This document shows, in pieces, positions 54,384 to 63,030 of a stretch of 64,000 nt of DNA (position 1 is its first letter; every line of letters begins with the position of its first letter). Location of the stretch: NCBI RefSeq assembly GCF_004217145.1, contig NZ_SHKR01000011.1, positions 744,001-808,000 of the forward strand, given 5' to 3'. The notes under the pieces are model-generated. The model was not told the DNA's origin and made no database searches. It worked only from the letters and a program-made list of their open reading frames with translations. The DNA is from Kribbella rubisoli. Lineage in GTDB: Bacteria; Actinomycetota; Actinomycetes; Propionibacteriales; Kribbellaceae. The translations under genes and the position numbers were made by a program.

Positions 54384-54405
54384 GGCCCGGTCCCGATACC
54401 GGGCC
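54384..54405 (-). terminator. GC-rich hairpin
   Basis: GGCCCGGT (54384-54391) and ACCGGGCC (54398-54405) form a perfect 8-bp stem with a 6-nt loop, just downstream of the 54417 gene and upstream of cydA. Confidence 0.55.
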
Positions 54406-54416
54406 GGCTGGTGACC

Positions 54417-55109
54417 TCAGGTGAAGACGTTGACCGCGCGGGCTACGACGAGGCCGACGACGGCCAGGGAGATCATCGATTGGAGACCCATGGCCATCTT
54501 GGCCCACAGGGCGAGGGGCATCACGTCGGTCGGGCTGAACGCGGTGGACGTTGTCATCGCTAGGTACAGGTAGTCGCCGAACCCGGGCCGCCAACCTGGT
54601 CGCGCGACCTCCGGGCTGAGCTGCTGCGTGAAGGCGAGGTCGAGGTACCGCGGCATCCGGTGGGCGCGGTTGGCGGCGCCGCCGGCGTCCAGTTCCCAGT
54701 ACAGCAGGGCGAACACGATCAGGTTCGACGACCACACCACCCCGCCGGCCGCGAGTAGTGCCTCGGGTGAGTTCGTCATCGACCCGCCGCGGATCAGCAC
54801 CGCGATGAGCCGCACAGTCGCCACCATCGCGTCCAGCACGAGCACGGCCACGACCACGATCGACACACCGCGCAGGAGCGACGACCGCTTGTCGATCCGC
54901 CCCGGATCCCGTGCGATCAGCACCGCCAGCAGCACGATCTCGACCGCCGGCAGCACCCACACCGGCGCCAGCCGCATCTCCTTCGGCCGCGCGAGGGTCA
55001 ACAACATGGCCACCAGTACGGCGGTCACGCTCGGCCACCGAACCTCCCCCCGGACCGGCTGCCCAGACTCCCCACCGCCGACAGCATCCGTAGCACCCAC
55101 CCAACCCAC
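54417..55109 (-). CDS. Four/five-helix membrane protein (DUF1345-like)
   Basis: The protein is about 230 residues from GTG 55109, an uncertain start because no good ribosome binding site precedes any candidate (GTG 55028 is the other). Helices cover roughly 25-38, 46-62, 80-105, 120-140 and the last 40 residues. The C-terminal FGDYLYLAMTTSTAFSPTDVMPLALWAKMAMGLQSMISLAVVGLVVARAVNVF resembles a pore loop plus final helix as in DUF1345 and ion-channel-like proteins. It lies between aquaporin and cytochrome bd genes. Confidence 0.7.
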   Translation of the reverse strand: MGWVGATDAVGGGESGQPVRGEVRWPSVTAVLVAMLLTLARPKEMRLAPVWVLPAVEIVLLAVLIARDPGRIDKRSSLLRGVSIVVVAVLVLDAMVATVRLIAVLIRGGSMTNSPEALLAAGGVVWSSNLIVFALLYWELDAGGAANRAHRMPRYLDLAFTQQLSPEVARPGWRPGFGDYLYLAMTTSTAFSPTDVMPLALWAKMAMGLQSMISLAVVGLVVARAVNVFT

Positions 55110-55117
55110 TTGTCCGG

Positions 55118-55945
55118 TCAGTCGTTGTCGCGGGTCGGGGTGCTGGTCATCGGCAGGGCGCCGCCCTCGGCGGCCTCGAGCTCGTCCTTGTCGGGCAGTC
55201 CGCGCACGGCTCCGATGATCGCCACGGCGATTGCGGCCCCGATCATCGGGCCGGCGACGTAGATCCACCAGCCCGTGTAGTCGTTGCCGACGATGTCGGG
55301 GCCGAGGGTGCGGGCCGGATTCATGGACGCGCCGCTGATCGGGCTGGCGAACAAGCCGAGCAGTGCGACCGTCGAGCCGACCGCGATGGCCGCGTTGTGG
55401 CCGATGCTACGGCCTCCGGTCGCGGTGTTGAGGATGACGCTGGCCAGGATCACGGTCAGGACGGTTTCCATCACCAGCGACTTCCACTCCCCGCCGGGAG
55501 TGTTGATCGGGTAGTTCCCGCCCGCGCTGACGTGGCCGAACATCAACTGCAGGAACAGAGCGGCACAGATGGTCCCGGCGAATTGGACCACCCAGTACGG
55601 CAGCACCCATTTGGCGGGAAACACTCCCCGGGCGGCGAAGGCGAAGGTCACAGCGGGGTTGATGTGGAGCCCCGACAGCGGGCCCCAGGCGTAGATCATC
55701 GCCATCACCACCGCCCCGGGCGCGATCACCGCCGCGGTCCTGCTGATCGGTGCGTTGCCCACGTAATGATTGATCACACCCGACCCGGCCGCCACCGTCA
55801 CCAGTACGAAGGTGCCCAGGAACTCGATGATCAGCCGGATCCACAACGGCCGTTGCCGCAAGGTGTCTTCCTCGAACCGGACGAAGTACCGGCGCCCGAG
55901 TGACGCCCTGTGCTCAGCATCGGGATCGATGGCGGGTTCTGCCAT
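55118..55945 (-). CDS. Aquaporin / MIP family channel
   Basis: The 275-residue channel starts at ATG 55945 (MAEPAIDPDAEHRASLGRRYFVRFEEDTLRQRPLW). Six helices and both NPA loops are present: LHINPAVTFAFAARG and GASMNPARTLGPDIVG. The N-terminal 45-residue cytoplasmic extension and acidic tail are longer than in AqpZ. It moves water or small neutral solutes. It follows the DUF2252 gene by 52 nt on the same strand. Confidence 0.92.
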   Translation of the reverse strand: MAEPAIDPDAEHRASLGRRYFVRFEEDTLRQRPLWIRLIIEFLGTFVLVTVAAGSGVINHYVGNAPISRTAAVIAPGAVVMAMIYAWGPLSGLHINPAVTFAFAARGVFPAKWVLPYWVVQFAGTICAALFLQLMFGHVSAGGNYPINTPGGEWKSLVMETVLTVILASVILNTATGGRSIGHNAAIAVGSTVALLGLFASPISGASMNPARTLGPDIVGNDYTGWWIYVAGPMIGAAIAVAIIGAVRGLPDKDELEAAEGGALPMTSTPTRDND

Positions 55946-55997
55946 GGCATTCGTCCATTCCTGTCGGCTGTCCGGGCTGGACCGCACAGGTTCGATT

Positions 55998-57467
55998 TCA
56001 GATGTCGGTGGTCGCTTCGGCTCTGCCGTCGTCGACGGCGCTCTGGAACGCGACGTAGTCGCGTTCGTTCTGGTCGGCGTAGGTTTCGGCGAAGTCGGCG
56101 ATTGCGTGGTCGAAGGCCCCCGAGCCGCCGAGGTAGGCGGCCAGGGCGACGCGATCGCCGGAACGAGCGTGAGCGCGGGCCAGGGTCCACCCGCACACGC
56201 GGGCATAGACCGCCAGGCCCGAGGGGCCCGCCTGCTCGATCGGGAAGGAGAACTTCCAGTCCTTGAGTTGGCGAACGTAATAGTCGCGGTCCACCCCGTC
56301 CGGACCCGGCGTGTGGGTCCAGCCGAGGAAGATGTCGCTCTCGGCCTGCATCAGGCGCTGTCCGGCGACCACGCGCTCGCCTTGGTTGGTGTACCGGCTC
56401 CGCCCGCAGTACTGCACGAGGACCGACGGCTGCGCCTCCTTGGCCTGCAGGAACACCGGTTCGACTCCGTCTCCGCTGTCCATCAGCACGATCCAGGCGC
56501 GGGTGCCGACGCTGCCCACGCCGACGACCTTCCGGGCCGCCTGGACCAGCGTGAACTCCTCGAGCATGCGCCGCCGATCGGACTCCAGCGTGCGCCGGTA
56601 CTTGCCCAGCACCGTGCGGATCTGCTGATACACCGCACTGGCCTGCACATCGGCGAAGACCTCCTCGACGGGGACGACCATCGGGGGGTTACTGATGATC
56701 CGCCGACGGCCCTCGACCACCGTGGTCAGCTTGTGCAGCGCCTGGGTGCTGTCGCGGGTGTGGGCCTTGGCCAGCATTTTCTCGGTGGTTTTGAAACCCT
56801 TGGCCTTCATGTGGGATCGGAACTGCCCGATGGCGTCTTCGATGTCCAGATGCGCGTACCACACCTCCAGGAACGTCTGCTCCGCGAACTCACGCATCGC
56901 CTTCCGGTAGGCCTTCACCGCCGCGAGGACGATCTTTCTGCGACGCTTTCGTCCGAACCCGTTGTCCCGTCCGGCCACTGCCAGGCTCGCCGCCAAGCGC
57001 TTGACGTCCCATTCGAACGGTCCGGGCAGCGTCTCGTCGAAGTCGTTGACGTCGAAGACCAACTCTCGCTCCGGTGATGCGTACGCGCCGAAATTGGACA
57101 GGTGCGCATCTCCGCACAGCTGCACATGCAGCCCCGACGTGGGCGTCGTGGCCAGGTCGGCCGCCATCGGCAGCGCAGCCCCCCGGTAGAACGTGAACGC
57201 CGACACCAGCATCCGCCCGTGCCGGATCGGCACCAGGTCCGGCACCCGCGACTTCGACTGCTCCAGCAGCAGCCCCACGGGATCCCGCGATCCGCCGGGC
57301 TGGAACTCGGCGTGCGACTCCCGCGGAGTGACGCTCCGCGCATCCATCCCCAGGGCGACCCGATCGGCACGGCTCAATTGCCCGAGTGTCCCGGCCCGCT
57401 TCGAATCTCCACGGAACGCCCGCGCGGCGGGGCTCGCTACTCTGCCACCCCCGGACTTCACAGTCAT
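55998..57467 (-). CDS. DUF2252 domain protein
   Basis: The 489-residue protein starts at ATG 57467 (MTVKSGGGRVASPAARAFRGDSKRAG) behind AGGGGG; the upstream frame runs into operator site 11. LVPIRHGRMLVSAFTFYRGAALPMAADLA, the kinase-like HxD equivalent QLCGDAHLSNFGAYASPERELVFDVNDFDET, and GWTLARAHARSGD are hallmark segments. The fold resembles aminoglycoside-phosphotransferase-type kinases, with GDAHLSNFG as catalytic loop; the substrate is unknown. Co-transcribed with the aquaporin gene. Confidence 0.9.
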   Translation of the reverse strand: MTVKSGGGRVASPAARAFRGDSKRAGTLGQLSRADRVALGMDARSVTPRESHAEFQPGGSRDPVGLLLEQSKSRVPDLVPIRHGRMLVSAFTFYRGAALPMAADLATTPTSGLHVQLCGDAHLSNFGAYASPERELVFDVNDFDETLPGPFEWDVKRLAASLAVAGRDNGFGRKRRRKIVLAAVKAYRKAMREFAEQTFLEVWYAHLDIEDAIGQFRSHMKAKGFKTTEKMLAKAHTRDSTQALHKLTTVVEGRRRIISNPPMVVPVEEVFADVQASAVYQQIRTVLGKYRRTLESDRRRMLEEFTLVQAARKVVGVGSVGTRAWIVLMDSGDGVEPVFLQAKEAQPSVLVQYCGRSRYTNQGERVVAGQRLMQAESDIFLGWTHTPGPDGVDRDYYVRQLKDWKFSFPIEQAGPSGLAVYARVCGWTLARAHARSGDRVALAAYLGGSGAFDHAIADFAETYADQNERDYVAFQSAVDDGRAEATTDI

Positions 57468-57566
57468 AGATCCCCCTGCCGCCCGCGCCGTCGAGAAAGC
57501 CGAACCGGATACAGCGGATCGTGGCGGGCGCACGCCCCCAGACTGATACCGGGAGGTGCAGCGCGG

Positions 57567-57586
57567 CATCACCCCTGTGGGGTGAC
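57567..57586. promoter_or_regulatory. Candidate regulon operator (site 11)
   Basis: CATCACCCCTGTGGGGTGAC. The core TCACCCC-TGT-GGGGTGA is a perfect 17-bp dyad and the most symmetrical copy of the motif. It lies in the 365-bp gap between DUF2252 and the ClC gene (57468-57832), which has no gene; a -10-like TATCAG lies about 31 bp away on the DUF2252 side. Confidence 0.65.
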
Positions 57587-57832
57587 CGGAGACCGAACTT
57601 GGCGGCGTCAAGGCATACGGCGGTCGCGCCCCGTGGCAGAGCCGCTACGACACTGGAGAGCTGAACCCGTACGCCGGAGATCACCCGGCCGGGAGGATGC
57701 GTCGGTCGCCCACCAGGTGGAAGGTGGAGGCGGCTGAGAGGAGTCCGTCGTGTCGATCGGTCCATCCTGTTCGGATTCGGTCGGACAGTCGCGAGGTGAG
57801 CCCGGACCGTTCTCTGCCAGGAGTCGGGTCTG

Positions 57833-59221
57833 ATGACCGACTCACAACGCTCCGCAGGGGGTTCAGCCGCGGTCAGCCGGCCGTCCTCTGCGCCGCCGGC
57901 CGGTCCACCGGCGATGGACCCGTCCCAGGTCATCCGTTCGAAGCAGTACCTGATCGCGCTGGTGCTCGCCGCGATCCTCGGGATTCCGATCTCGGGTGCC
58001 GCCTACGGTTTCCTGGCCCTGGTCGACGCGATCCAGGAGTCCGTGTTCGACGATCTTCCGCAGCAACTCTTCACCGGTGGCGTGCCCGCGTGGTGGCCGG
58101 TGCCCTGGTTGGCGCTGTGTGGAGTGTTGACCGGTTTGACCATCCGGCACCTGCCCGGCAACTGCGGGCACTCCCCCGCCTTCGGGTTCAAGACCGGCGG
58201 GGGCCCACCGGTTGACCGGGACCTGCCCGGCATCATCCTGGCCGCCATGACCACCCTCAGTCTCGGCGCCGTCCTCGGACCCGAGGCTCCCCTCATCGCT
58301 ATTGGTGGCGGCTTGGCGGCGCTGACGGTGCATCTGGTCAGGAAAGACGCTCCGCCGATGGCTGTGACGATCATGGCGGCGGCCGGCAGCTTCGCGGCGA
58401 TCAGCACGCTGCTCGGCTCCCCCGTGCTCGGCGCATTCCTGATCATGGAGGCTGCGGGCGTCGGGGGTGCGACGCTGAGCTTGGTGGCGCTGCCGGGACT
58501 ACTGGCCTCCGGCGTCGGCGCTCTGGTCTTCGTCGGTCTGGACAATTGGACGGGACTCGGCAGCTTCTCGCTGTCCCTGACGTCCGTGCCGCCGGCGGTG
58601 GATCCAACGGTGGCCACGATGGCCTGGGCACTGGCCATGGGCGCGGCCGGGGCCCTACTGGGCTGGGTGATCCGCTGGATCGGGTTGTCGTTGCGTCCGG
58701 TCGTGCACGTGAACCGGGTGCTGGTGACGGCGGCTCTTGGCCTTCTCATCGGCCTGACCGCGATGGCCTACCAGCTGATCTCCGACCGCAGCTTCACCCA
58801 GGTATTGTTCTCCGGCCAAACTGCGCTGCCCGAACTGGTCGAACACGCCTCGGACTATTCGGTCGGTGTGCTGATCCTGCTCGCCGCCTGTAAGACCCTC
58901 GCCTACGGGCTCTCGCTGAGCGCGTTCCGTGGCGGACCGGTCTTCCCCGCCATGTTCATCGGTGCGGTGATCGGTATCGCCGCGAGTGGGTTGCCCGGCA
59001 TGAGTCTCGCGCCGGCGATCGGCATGGGCATCGGAGCCATGTGTGCCGCGATGTTGCGGCTGCCGATGACCTCCACGCTGCTGGCCACCCTGCTGCTCGG
59101 TGCGGACGGTGTGACCGTGACACCGCAGGTCGTAGTGGCTGTAGCGGTGGCCTTCGTCATCACCAACCTGCTCCCGGCCCCGGGCAAGAAAGCCGCGGCA
59201 CCTGCCGGCCCAACGCCCTGA
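57833..59221 (+). CDS. ClC-family chloride channel/transporter
   Basis: The 462-residue protein starts behind AGGAGTCGG. It has the ClC helix pattern with LSLGAVLGPEAPLIAIGGGLAAL (the GxEGP region, here GPEAP) and AFRGGPVFPAMFIGAVIGIAASGLPG (GxFxP-like region). The gating and proton glutamates of the E. coli exchanger cannot be placed with certainty because the first motif is altered, so channel versus exchanger is open. There is no CBS domain. A cytoplasmic N-terminus of about 35 Pro/Ser-rich residues is present. Confidence 0.9.
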   Translation: MTDSQRSAGGSAAVSRPSSAPPAGPPAMDPSQVIRSKQYLIALVLAAILGIPISGAAYGFLALVDAIQESVFDDLPQQLFTGGVPAWWPVPWLALCGVLTGLTIRHLPGNCGHSPAFGFKTGGGPPVDRDLPGIILAAMTTLSLGAVLGPEAPLIAIGGGLAALTVHLVRKDAPPMAVTIMAAAGSFAAISTLLGSPVLGAFLIMEAAGVGGATLSLVALPGLLASGVGALVFVGLDNWTGLGSFSLSLTSVPPAVDPTVATMAWALAMGAAGALLGWVIRWIGLSLRPVVHVNRVLVTAALGLLIGLTAMAYQLISDRSFTQVLFSGQTALPELVEHASDYSVGVLILLAACKTLAYGLSLSAFRGGPVFPAMFIGAVIGIAASGLPGMSLAPAIGMGIGAMCAAMLRLPMTSTLLATLLLGADGVTVTPQVVVAVAVAFVITNLLPAPGKKAAAPAGPTP

Positions 59222-59225
59222 CCCG

Positions 59226-59903
59226 TTATCGGCGTGGGGTGCGGGTGCGGGTTCGGGTGCTGTGGCGGTACCAGGCGTAGGCGAGTAGGGCGCAGATGGC
59301 GCCGTTGAGGAAGCCGGCGCCGACGTCGGTGACGTGGTGCATGCCGCGGTAGAGGCGGGAGAACGCCACCAGTAAGGGCATCGCGAGGCAGAGGATCACC
59401 GTCGTCCAGCGCAGCCAGGGGCGGTCGATGCCCAGGGCGAGCAGTGCGAACGCGACGTACAGACCGGTTGACGCGCCGGTGTGGCCGCTGGGGTAGCTCG
59501 CGGTCGGTGGGGACGCGTCGAGCTTTTCGACCTGCGGGCGGTCGCGGTCGACGACCTTGGCCGCGATCAGGAAGATCAGGCCCTGCATGGCGATCGCGAT
59601 CGGTGCGACGAACGCGAGGCGCAGGTCCCGGGTCCGCCACAGCAGCAGCGACGAGACGACGATGCACACCGCGATCACGCCCGCGGTGTTGCCGATCTGC
59701 GACCACACCGCGGTGATCGTGTTCCAGGTCCCGGTCCGGTCGGCGGCGAGATCCTTGTTGACCGCCTCCTCGGAGTGGGAGAGCCCGTCGAGCGGCCCTT
59801 TCAGTGCGAGCCCGATCCCGATGATGAGTCCACCGAGTGCTACGCCGGGTGCGACGGTCCTGGTGAGGAGGTCGACGCCGTCTTGCCGATGAACCCGATC
59901 CAT
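59226..59903 (-). CDS. PAP2-family phosphatase (copy 1)
   Basis: The 225-residue membrane protein has the three PAP2 motifs: KVVDRDRP (K-x6-RP type), SYPSGHTG and SRLYRGMHHVTDVGAG with catalytic His residues. Five to six helices. It probably dephosphorylates a lipid phosphate such as phosphatidate or a polyprenyl diphosphate. It starts at ATG 59903, inside the 3' end of the next PAP2 gene (64-nt overlap), so translation of the two is coupled. Confidence 0.88.
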   Translation of the reverse strand: MDRVHRQDGVDLLTRTVAPGVALGGLIIGIGLALKGPLDGLSHSEEAVNKDLAADRTGTWNTITAVWSQIGNTAGVIAVCIVVSSLLLWRTRDLRLAFVAPIAIAMQGLIFLIAAKVVDRDRPQVEKLDASPPTASYPSGHTGASTGLYVAFALLALGIDRPWLRWTTVILCLAMPLLVAFSRLYRGMHHVTDVGAGFLNGAICALLAYAWYRHSTRTRTRTPRR

Positions 59904-60547
59904 GAAGCGAACATAATGCCTAGACCGAGAATGTGCCCGGCGAGGATGTCGGTCGGAAAGTGCGCGCCGATGAAAAGCCGGTCCATACCGACGATCACAG
60001 GCACCACGATCGCGAGTACGACGGCGACGCGGCGTTGGGCGGCGGACAGCAGCGGCCAGAGCAGGAAGACCATGACGCCGGCCGCCAAAGTGATGTTCAG
60101 GGTATGTCCGGAGGGAAACGAGTAACCCTCCGCATGCGGCACCGGACCGTCGACGACCGGCCGGGCGCGCTGCGTGATCGGCTTGGAGATGCCGCCGATC
60201 GCCCAGCCGACCATCATCGTGACGAACGCCCACAGCGCCCGCCCCTTGAGCCTCTTCGACCTCCACACCCAGACCACGACCCCGGTCGCCACCAGATACA
60301 CGAAGATCGGCAGGCTGACGGTCTGGATCACGGTCAGCGTCGGGACGAGTCCGTGACGGACAGTGAACCCGGTGGCCGCCCGGCTGAGCGCGTCGTCGGC
60401 TCTGATCAACGGATCGAACTGCTGCCGCACCGCCAGCCCGAGGAGCACCACCGGCAGCGCGAACACCAGCATCGCCAGGACACCACGGAGCAACCGCCAG
60501 CTCCGCGTCCTGACGACCGCCGTCACACCTGCCCACCGCGTCGTCAT
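59840..60547 (-). CDS. PAP2-family phosphatase (copy 2)
   Basis: The protein has 235 residues from ATG 60547 (MTTRWAGVTAVVRTRSWRLLRG); ATG 60565 is an alternative. KPITQRARP, YSFPSGHTLN and DRLFIGAHFPTDILAG are the three PAP2 motifs, and six helices are visible. It is a lipid-phosphate or diphosphate phosphatase by family. Its last 21 codons overlap the start of copy 1 in another frame. The tandem may have arisen by old duplication, since sequence similarity is limited to the motifs. Confidence 0.86.
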   Translation of the reverse strand: MTTRWAGVTAVVRTRSWRLLRGVLAMLVFALPVVLLGLAVRQQFDPLIRADDALSRAATGFTVRHGLVPTLTVIQTVSLPIFVYLVATGVVVWVWRSKRLKGRALWAFVTMMVGWAIGGISKPITQRARPVVDGPVPHAEGYSFPSGHTLNITLAAGVMVFLLWPLLSAAQRRVAVVLAIVVPVIVGMDRLFIGAHFPTDILAGHILGLGIMFASWIGFIGKTASTSSPGPSHPA

Positions 60548-60632
60548 AGCCAACCTGTACCCCATCGAGCACCGGATCAGGGCGAACTCGGTGATCGGTA
60601 CTGTGAGCAGCGTCCGGACGGAAGGGAATCGC

Positions 60633-61535
60633 GTGCAGGTCGTCGTCGGTGCGGGTGCGGTCGGAAGTGCGGTAGCGCGGCTACTGGTCGAGCAGGGAGA
60701 GCGGGTCCGGGTGATCACCCGGTCCGGCAGCGGGCCGGACGGAGCGGAGCGGGTCGCCGCAGATGCTGCCACGGAGCTGGCGGAGCACGTCGCAGGTGCG
60801 ACGGCGATCTACTCGTGCGCGGGACCGGCGTACAACAAATGGACGACGCAGTGGCCCCCACTGGGCGCAGCGTTGATCGCGGCGGCCGAGGCGTCGGGTG
60901 CAACGCTCGTGACGACCGGCAACCTCTATGGCTACGGCGCGGTGGACCGGCCGATGACTGAGGACCTGCCGCTGCTGCCCAACACCGTGAAGGGGCAGGT
61001 CCGGGCCAAGCTCTGGACCGATGCGCTCGCGGCGCATGAGGCCGGGCGGATCCGTACTGTGGAGGTGCGCGGATCGGACTATCTCGGCGCCGGCGCGGTT
61101 TCGCCGTTCAGTGTGACTGTGTTGCCGAAGGTGATCGCCGGCAAGCGCGGGATGATGCCGGGCGACCTGGACGCGCCGCACAGCTGGACGTACGTCGGTG
61201 ACGTCGCGCGGACGCTGATCGCGGTCGCCGGCGACGAAAGCGCCTGGGGCCGCGCCTGGCACGTGCCGACCCCGGAGCCCGTCTCTGTCCGCCGACTCGC
61301 CGGCCGCGCGGCCGCACTGGCGGGCGCGCCGGAGGCCAAAGTGACGAAGATGCCGGCGGTCATATTGAAGCTGGCCGGGTTGGTCGACCCCGCCGCGCGC
61401 GAGATGGTGGAGATGCAGTACCAATGGCAGCGTCCGTTCGTGCTGGACTCCACTGCCGCAACAGTTGCCTTTGGCATCAAACCGGCAGCGACCGAGGATG
61501 CACTCCGGGAAATGATCGAGAAGGGCAAGCAATGA
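60633..61535 (+). CDS. NAD-dependent epimerase/dehydratase-like protein
   Basis: The 300-residue Rossmann protein starts at GTG 60633 (VQVVVGAGAVGSAVARLLVEQGERVRVITRSG), GGAAGGG upstream. GAGAVGSAV replaces the usual GxxGxxG order of extended SDRs. LVTTGNLYGYGAVDRPMTEDLPLLP contains the Tyr region, and HSWTYVGDVARTLIAVAG is the late substrate-side motif. Substrate unknown. Its stop overlaps the next ATG by 4 nt. Confidence 0.85.
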   Translation: MQVVVGAGAVGSAVARLLVEQGERVRVITRSGSGPDGAERVAADAATELAEHVAGATAIYSCAGPAYNKWTTQWPPLGAALIAAAEASGATLVTTGNLYGYGAVDRPMTEDLPLLPNTVKGQVRAKLWTDALAAHEAGRIRTVEVRGSDYLGAGAVSPFSVTVLPKVIAGKRGMMPGDLDAPHSWTYVGDVARTLIAVAGDESAWGRAWHVPTPEPVSVRRLAGRAAALAGAPEAKVTKMPAVILKLAGLVDPAAREMVEMQYQWQRPFVLDSTAATVAFGIKPAATEDALREMIEKGKQ

Positions 61536-62251
61536 GCTCCAAGAGGCCAGGCCGCGGGTTCCGCCGCCTCATCGTGACGCTGGTCGTGCTGGCGGTGCTG
61601 GCGGTCGTAGTGGACCGGATCGCCGCGGTGGTCGCGCAGAACCAGCTCGCCTCGATGGCCACCAAGGAGGCCGCGAAGTACGACGTACGTTCGGCCGATA
61701 CCTCGGTGAAGATCGGCGGCTTCGGGTTCTTCCCGCAGCTGTTCAAGGAGGACTTCTCCAAGGTCACGCTGACGATGGGGCAGCCGAAGCTGTCCAAGAT
61801 CCCGGGTGAGAAGCTCACGGTCGACATGCACAGCGTGCATGTGCCGCGCTCACTGCTGACACAGCAGTCCGGTGCGGTCACCATCGACTCGACCGACCTG
61901 CGGCTGCAGTTCTCGCCGCGCGAGTTGAGCAGGCTCGCCGTCGCGGACACCGGGCTGCAAGGGCTGAGTGTCGTCGCGGTCGACGGCAAGCTGCACGCGA
62001 AGCTGACGCTGGGCGGATCCAGCGCCGACGTGCCGATCACTCCGCAGATCAGCAACGGCCGCTTGGCGCTGGCCGTCGACCAACTACCGGACGGCATCCC
62101 GGCCGTCCTCCGGACCGCGCTGCAGAACCGTCTGGCCGCCGGCATCGAGATCCCGAAACTCCCGTTCGGCGCCCAGGTCACCGGGGTCAACGTCCAGGAC
62201 AACTCGGTCATCCTGACCGCCGCCGTACAGGACCTGAAGTTCAACTCCTGA
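61532..62251 (+). CDS. DUF2993 (LmeA-like) membrane-anchored lipid-binding protein
   Basis: The 239-residue protein starts at ATG 61532 (MSSKRPGRGFRRLIVTLVVLAVLAVVVDRIAAVVAQNQLASMA). A single N-terminal helix anchors an external domain with VKIGGFGFFPQLFKEDFSKVTLTM, LRLQFSPRELSRLA and ALQNRLAAGIEIPKLPFGAQVTGVNVQDNSVILTA. The DUF2993 family includes mycobacterial LmeA, a phospholipid-binding factor for lipomannan elongation; the function here is inferred only from family. Coupled to the epimerase gene. Confidence 0.85.
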   Translation: MSSKRPGRGFRRLIVTLVVLAVLAVVVDRIAAVVAQNQLASMATKEAAKYDVRSADTSVKIGGFGFFPQLFKEDFSKVTLTMGQPKLSKIPGEKLTVDMHSVHVPRSLLTQQSGAVTIDSTDLRLQFSPRELSRLAVADTGLQGLSVVAVDGKLHAKLTLGGSSADVPITPQISNGRLALAVDQLPDGIPAVLRTALQNRLAAGIEIPKLPFGAQVTGVNVQDNSVILTAAVQDLKFNS

Positions 62252-62261
62252 CTCCCTTGGG

Positions 62262-62298
62262 TTGCGATGGTTCGCGATATATCGTCGAACTATCGCAA
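62262..62298. promoter_or_regulatory. Large dyad, probable PadR operator
   Basis: TTGCGATGGTTCG (62262-62274) mirrors TCGAACTATCGCAA (62285-62298) with one mismatch and one extra base, around the perfect palindrome CGATATATCG (62275-62284). It ends 27 nt before the PadR start, as expected for autorepression. Confidence 0.75.
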
Positions 62299-62325
62299 TC
62301 ACTTTCGTAGGGACGGGTGGTCGAG

Positions 62326-63030
62326 ATGACCGGATCGGCGTACGCCGCGGGCTGGCCTTGGCAGCAGTTCGCGCGTCATTGTTCGAACTTCGACGACATT
62401 GTCGAGGAGTTGCGCGCGGCCATGACCGGCGCGAAGCGCGGGCACCGGGGGCACGAGCAGCAGCGCTTCGGGCCGCAGTGGGGGATGTTCGGCGGCGGCG
62501 GGCAGATGTTCGGTCCGCCGTGGGGTCCGCCGCCGCGGTGGCGAGGCCCGAAGGCCCGCAGGGGTGACGTTCGGGCCGCGATCCTCGCCGTACTGGCGGA
62601 GCAGCCGATGAACGGCTACCAGATCATCCAGGAGATCGCCGAGCGCAGCGGCGGCGTGTGGAAGCCGAGCCCCGGCTCGATCTACCCGACGCTGCAGCAG
62701 CTCGAGGACGAGGGCCTGGTGGCGGCGGACGCCGAGGTCGGCCGGCGGACGTTCCAGCTCACGGACGAGGGCCGTGCGTACGTCGCCGCACACCAGGACG
62801 AGGTGTCCGCGCCGTGGGAGGCGATGAGCGCTCCCGCCGGCGACGACGAGAACGGGTTCAAGCCGGTGCTCGGGCAGGTCGCGACGGCGATGTGGCAGAT
62901 CATGGCCAGCGGTACGCCGGAACAGCAGGCGAAGGCCCGCGAGGCGGTCGGTGATCTGCGCCGCAAGCTGTACGGCATCCTCGCCGAGGACGACGACAAC
63001 CCGGAGAACAACGAGCAGGACCGGGCATGA
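62326..63030 (+). CDS. PadR-family transcriptional regulator
   Basis: The protein has 234 residues from ATG 62326 (MTGSAYAAGWPWQQFARHC); GTG 62317 is also possible. A Gly/Trp/Pro-rich leader (to about 83) precedes the winged helix: KARRGDVRAAILAVLAEQPMNGYQIIQEIAERSGGVWKPSPGSIYPTLQQLEDEGLVAADAEVGRRTFQLTDEGRAY, the PadR signature, then helical and acidic C-terminal parts. It overlaps the DUF1707 gene by 4 nt and has a long dyad upstream. The inducer is unknown. Confidence 0.92.
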   Translation: MTGSAYAAGWPWQQFARHCSNFDDIVEELRAAMTGAKRGHRGHEQQRFGPQWGMFGGGGQMFGPPWGPPPRWRGPKARRGDVRAAILAVLAEQPMNGYQIIQEIAERSGGVWKPSPGSIYPTLQQLEDEGLVAADAEVGRRTFQLTDEGRAYVAAHQDEVSAPWEAMSAPAGDDENGFKPVLGQVATAMWQIMASGTPEQQAKAREAVGDLRRKLYGILAEDDDNPENNEQDRA

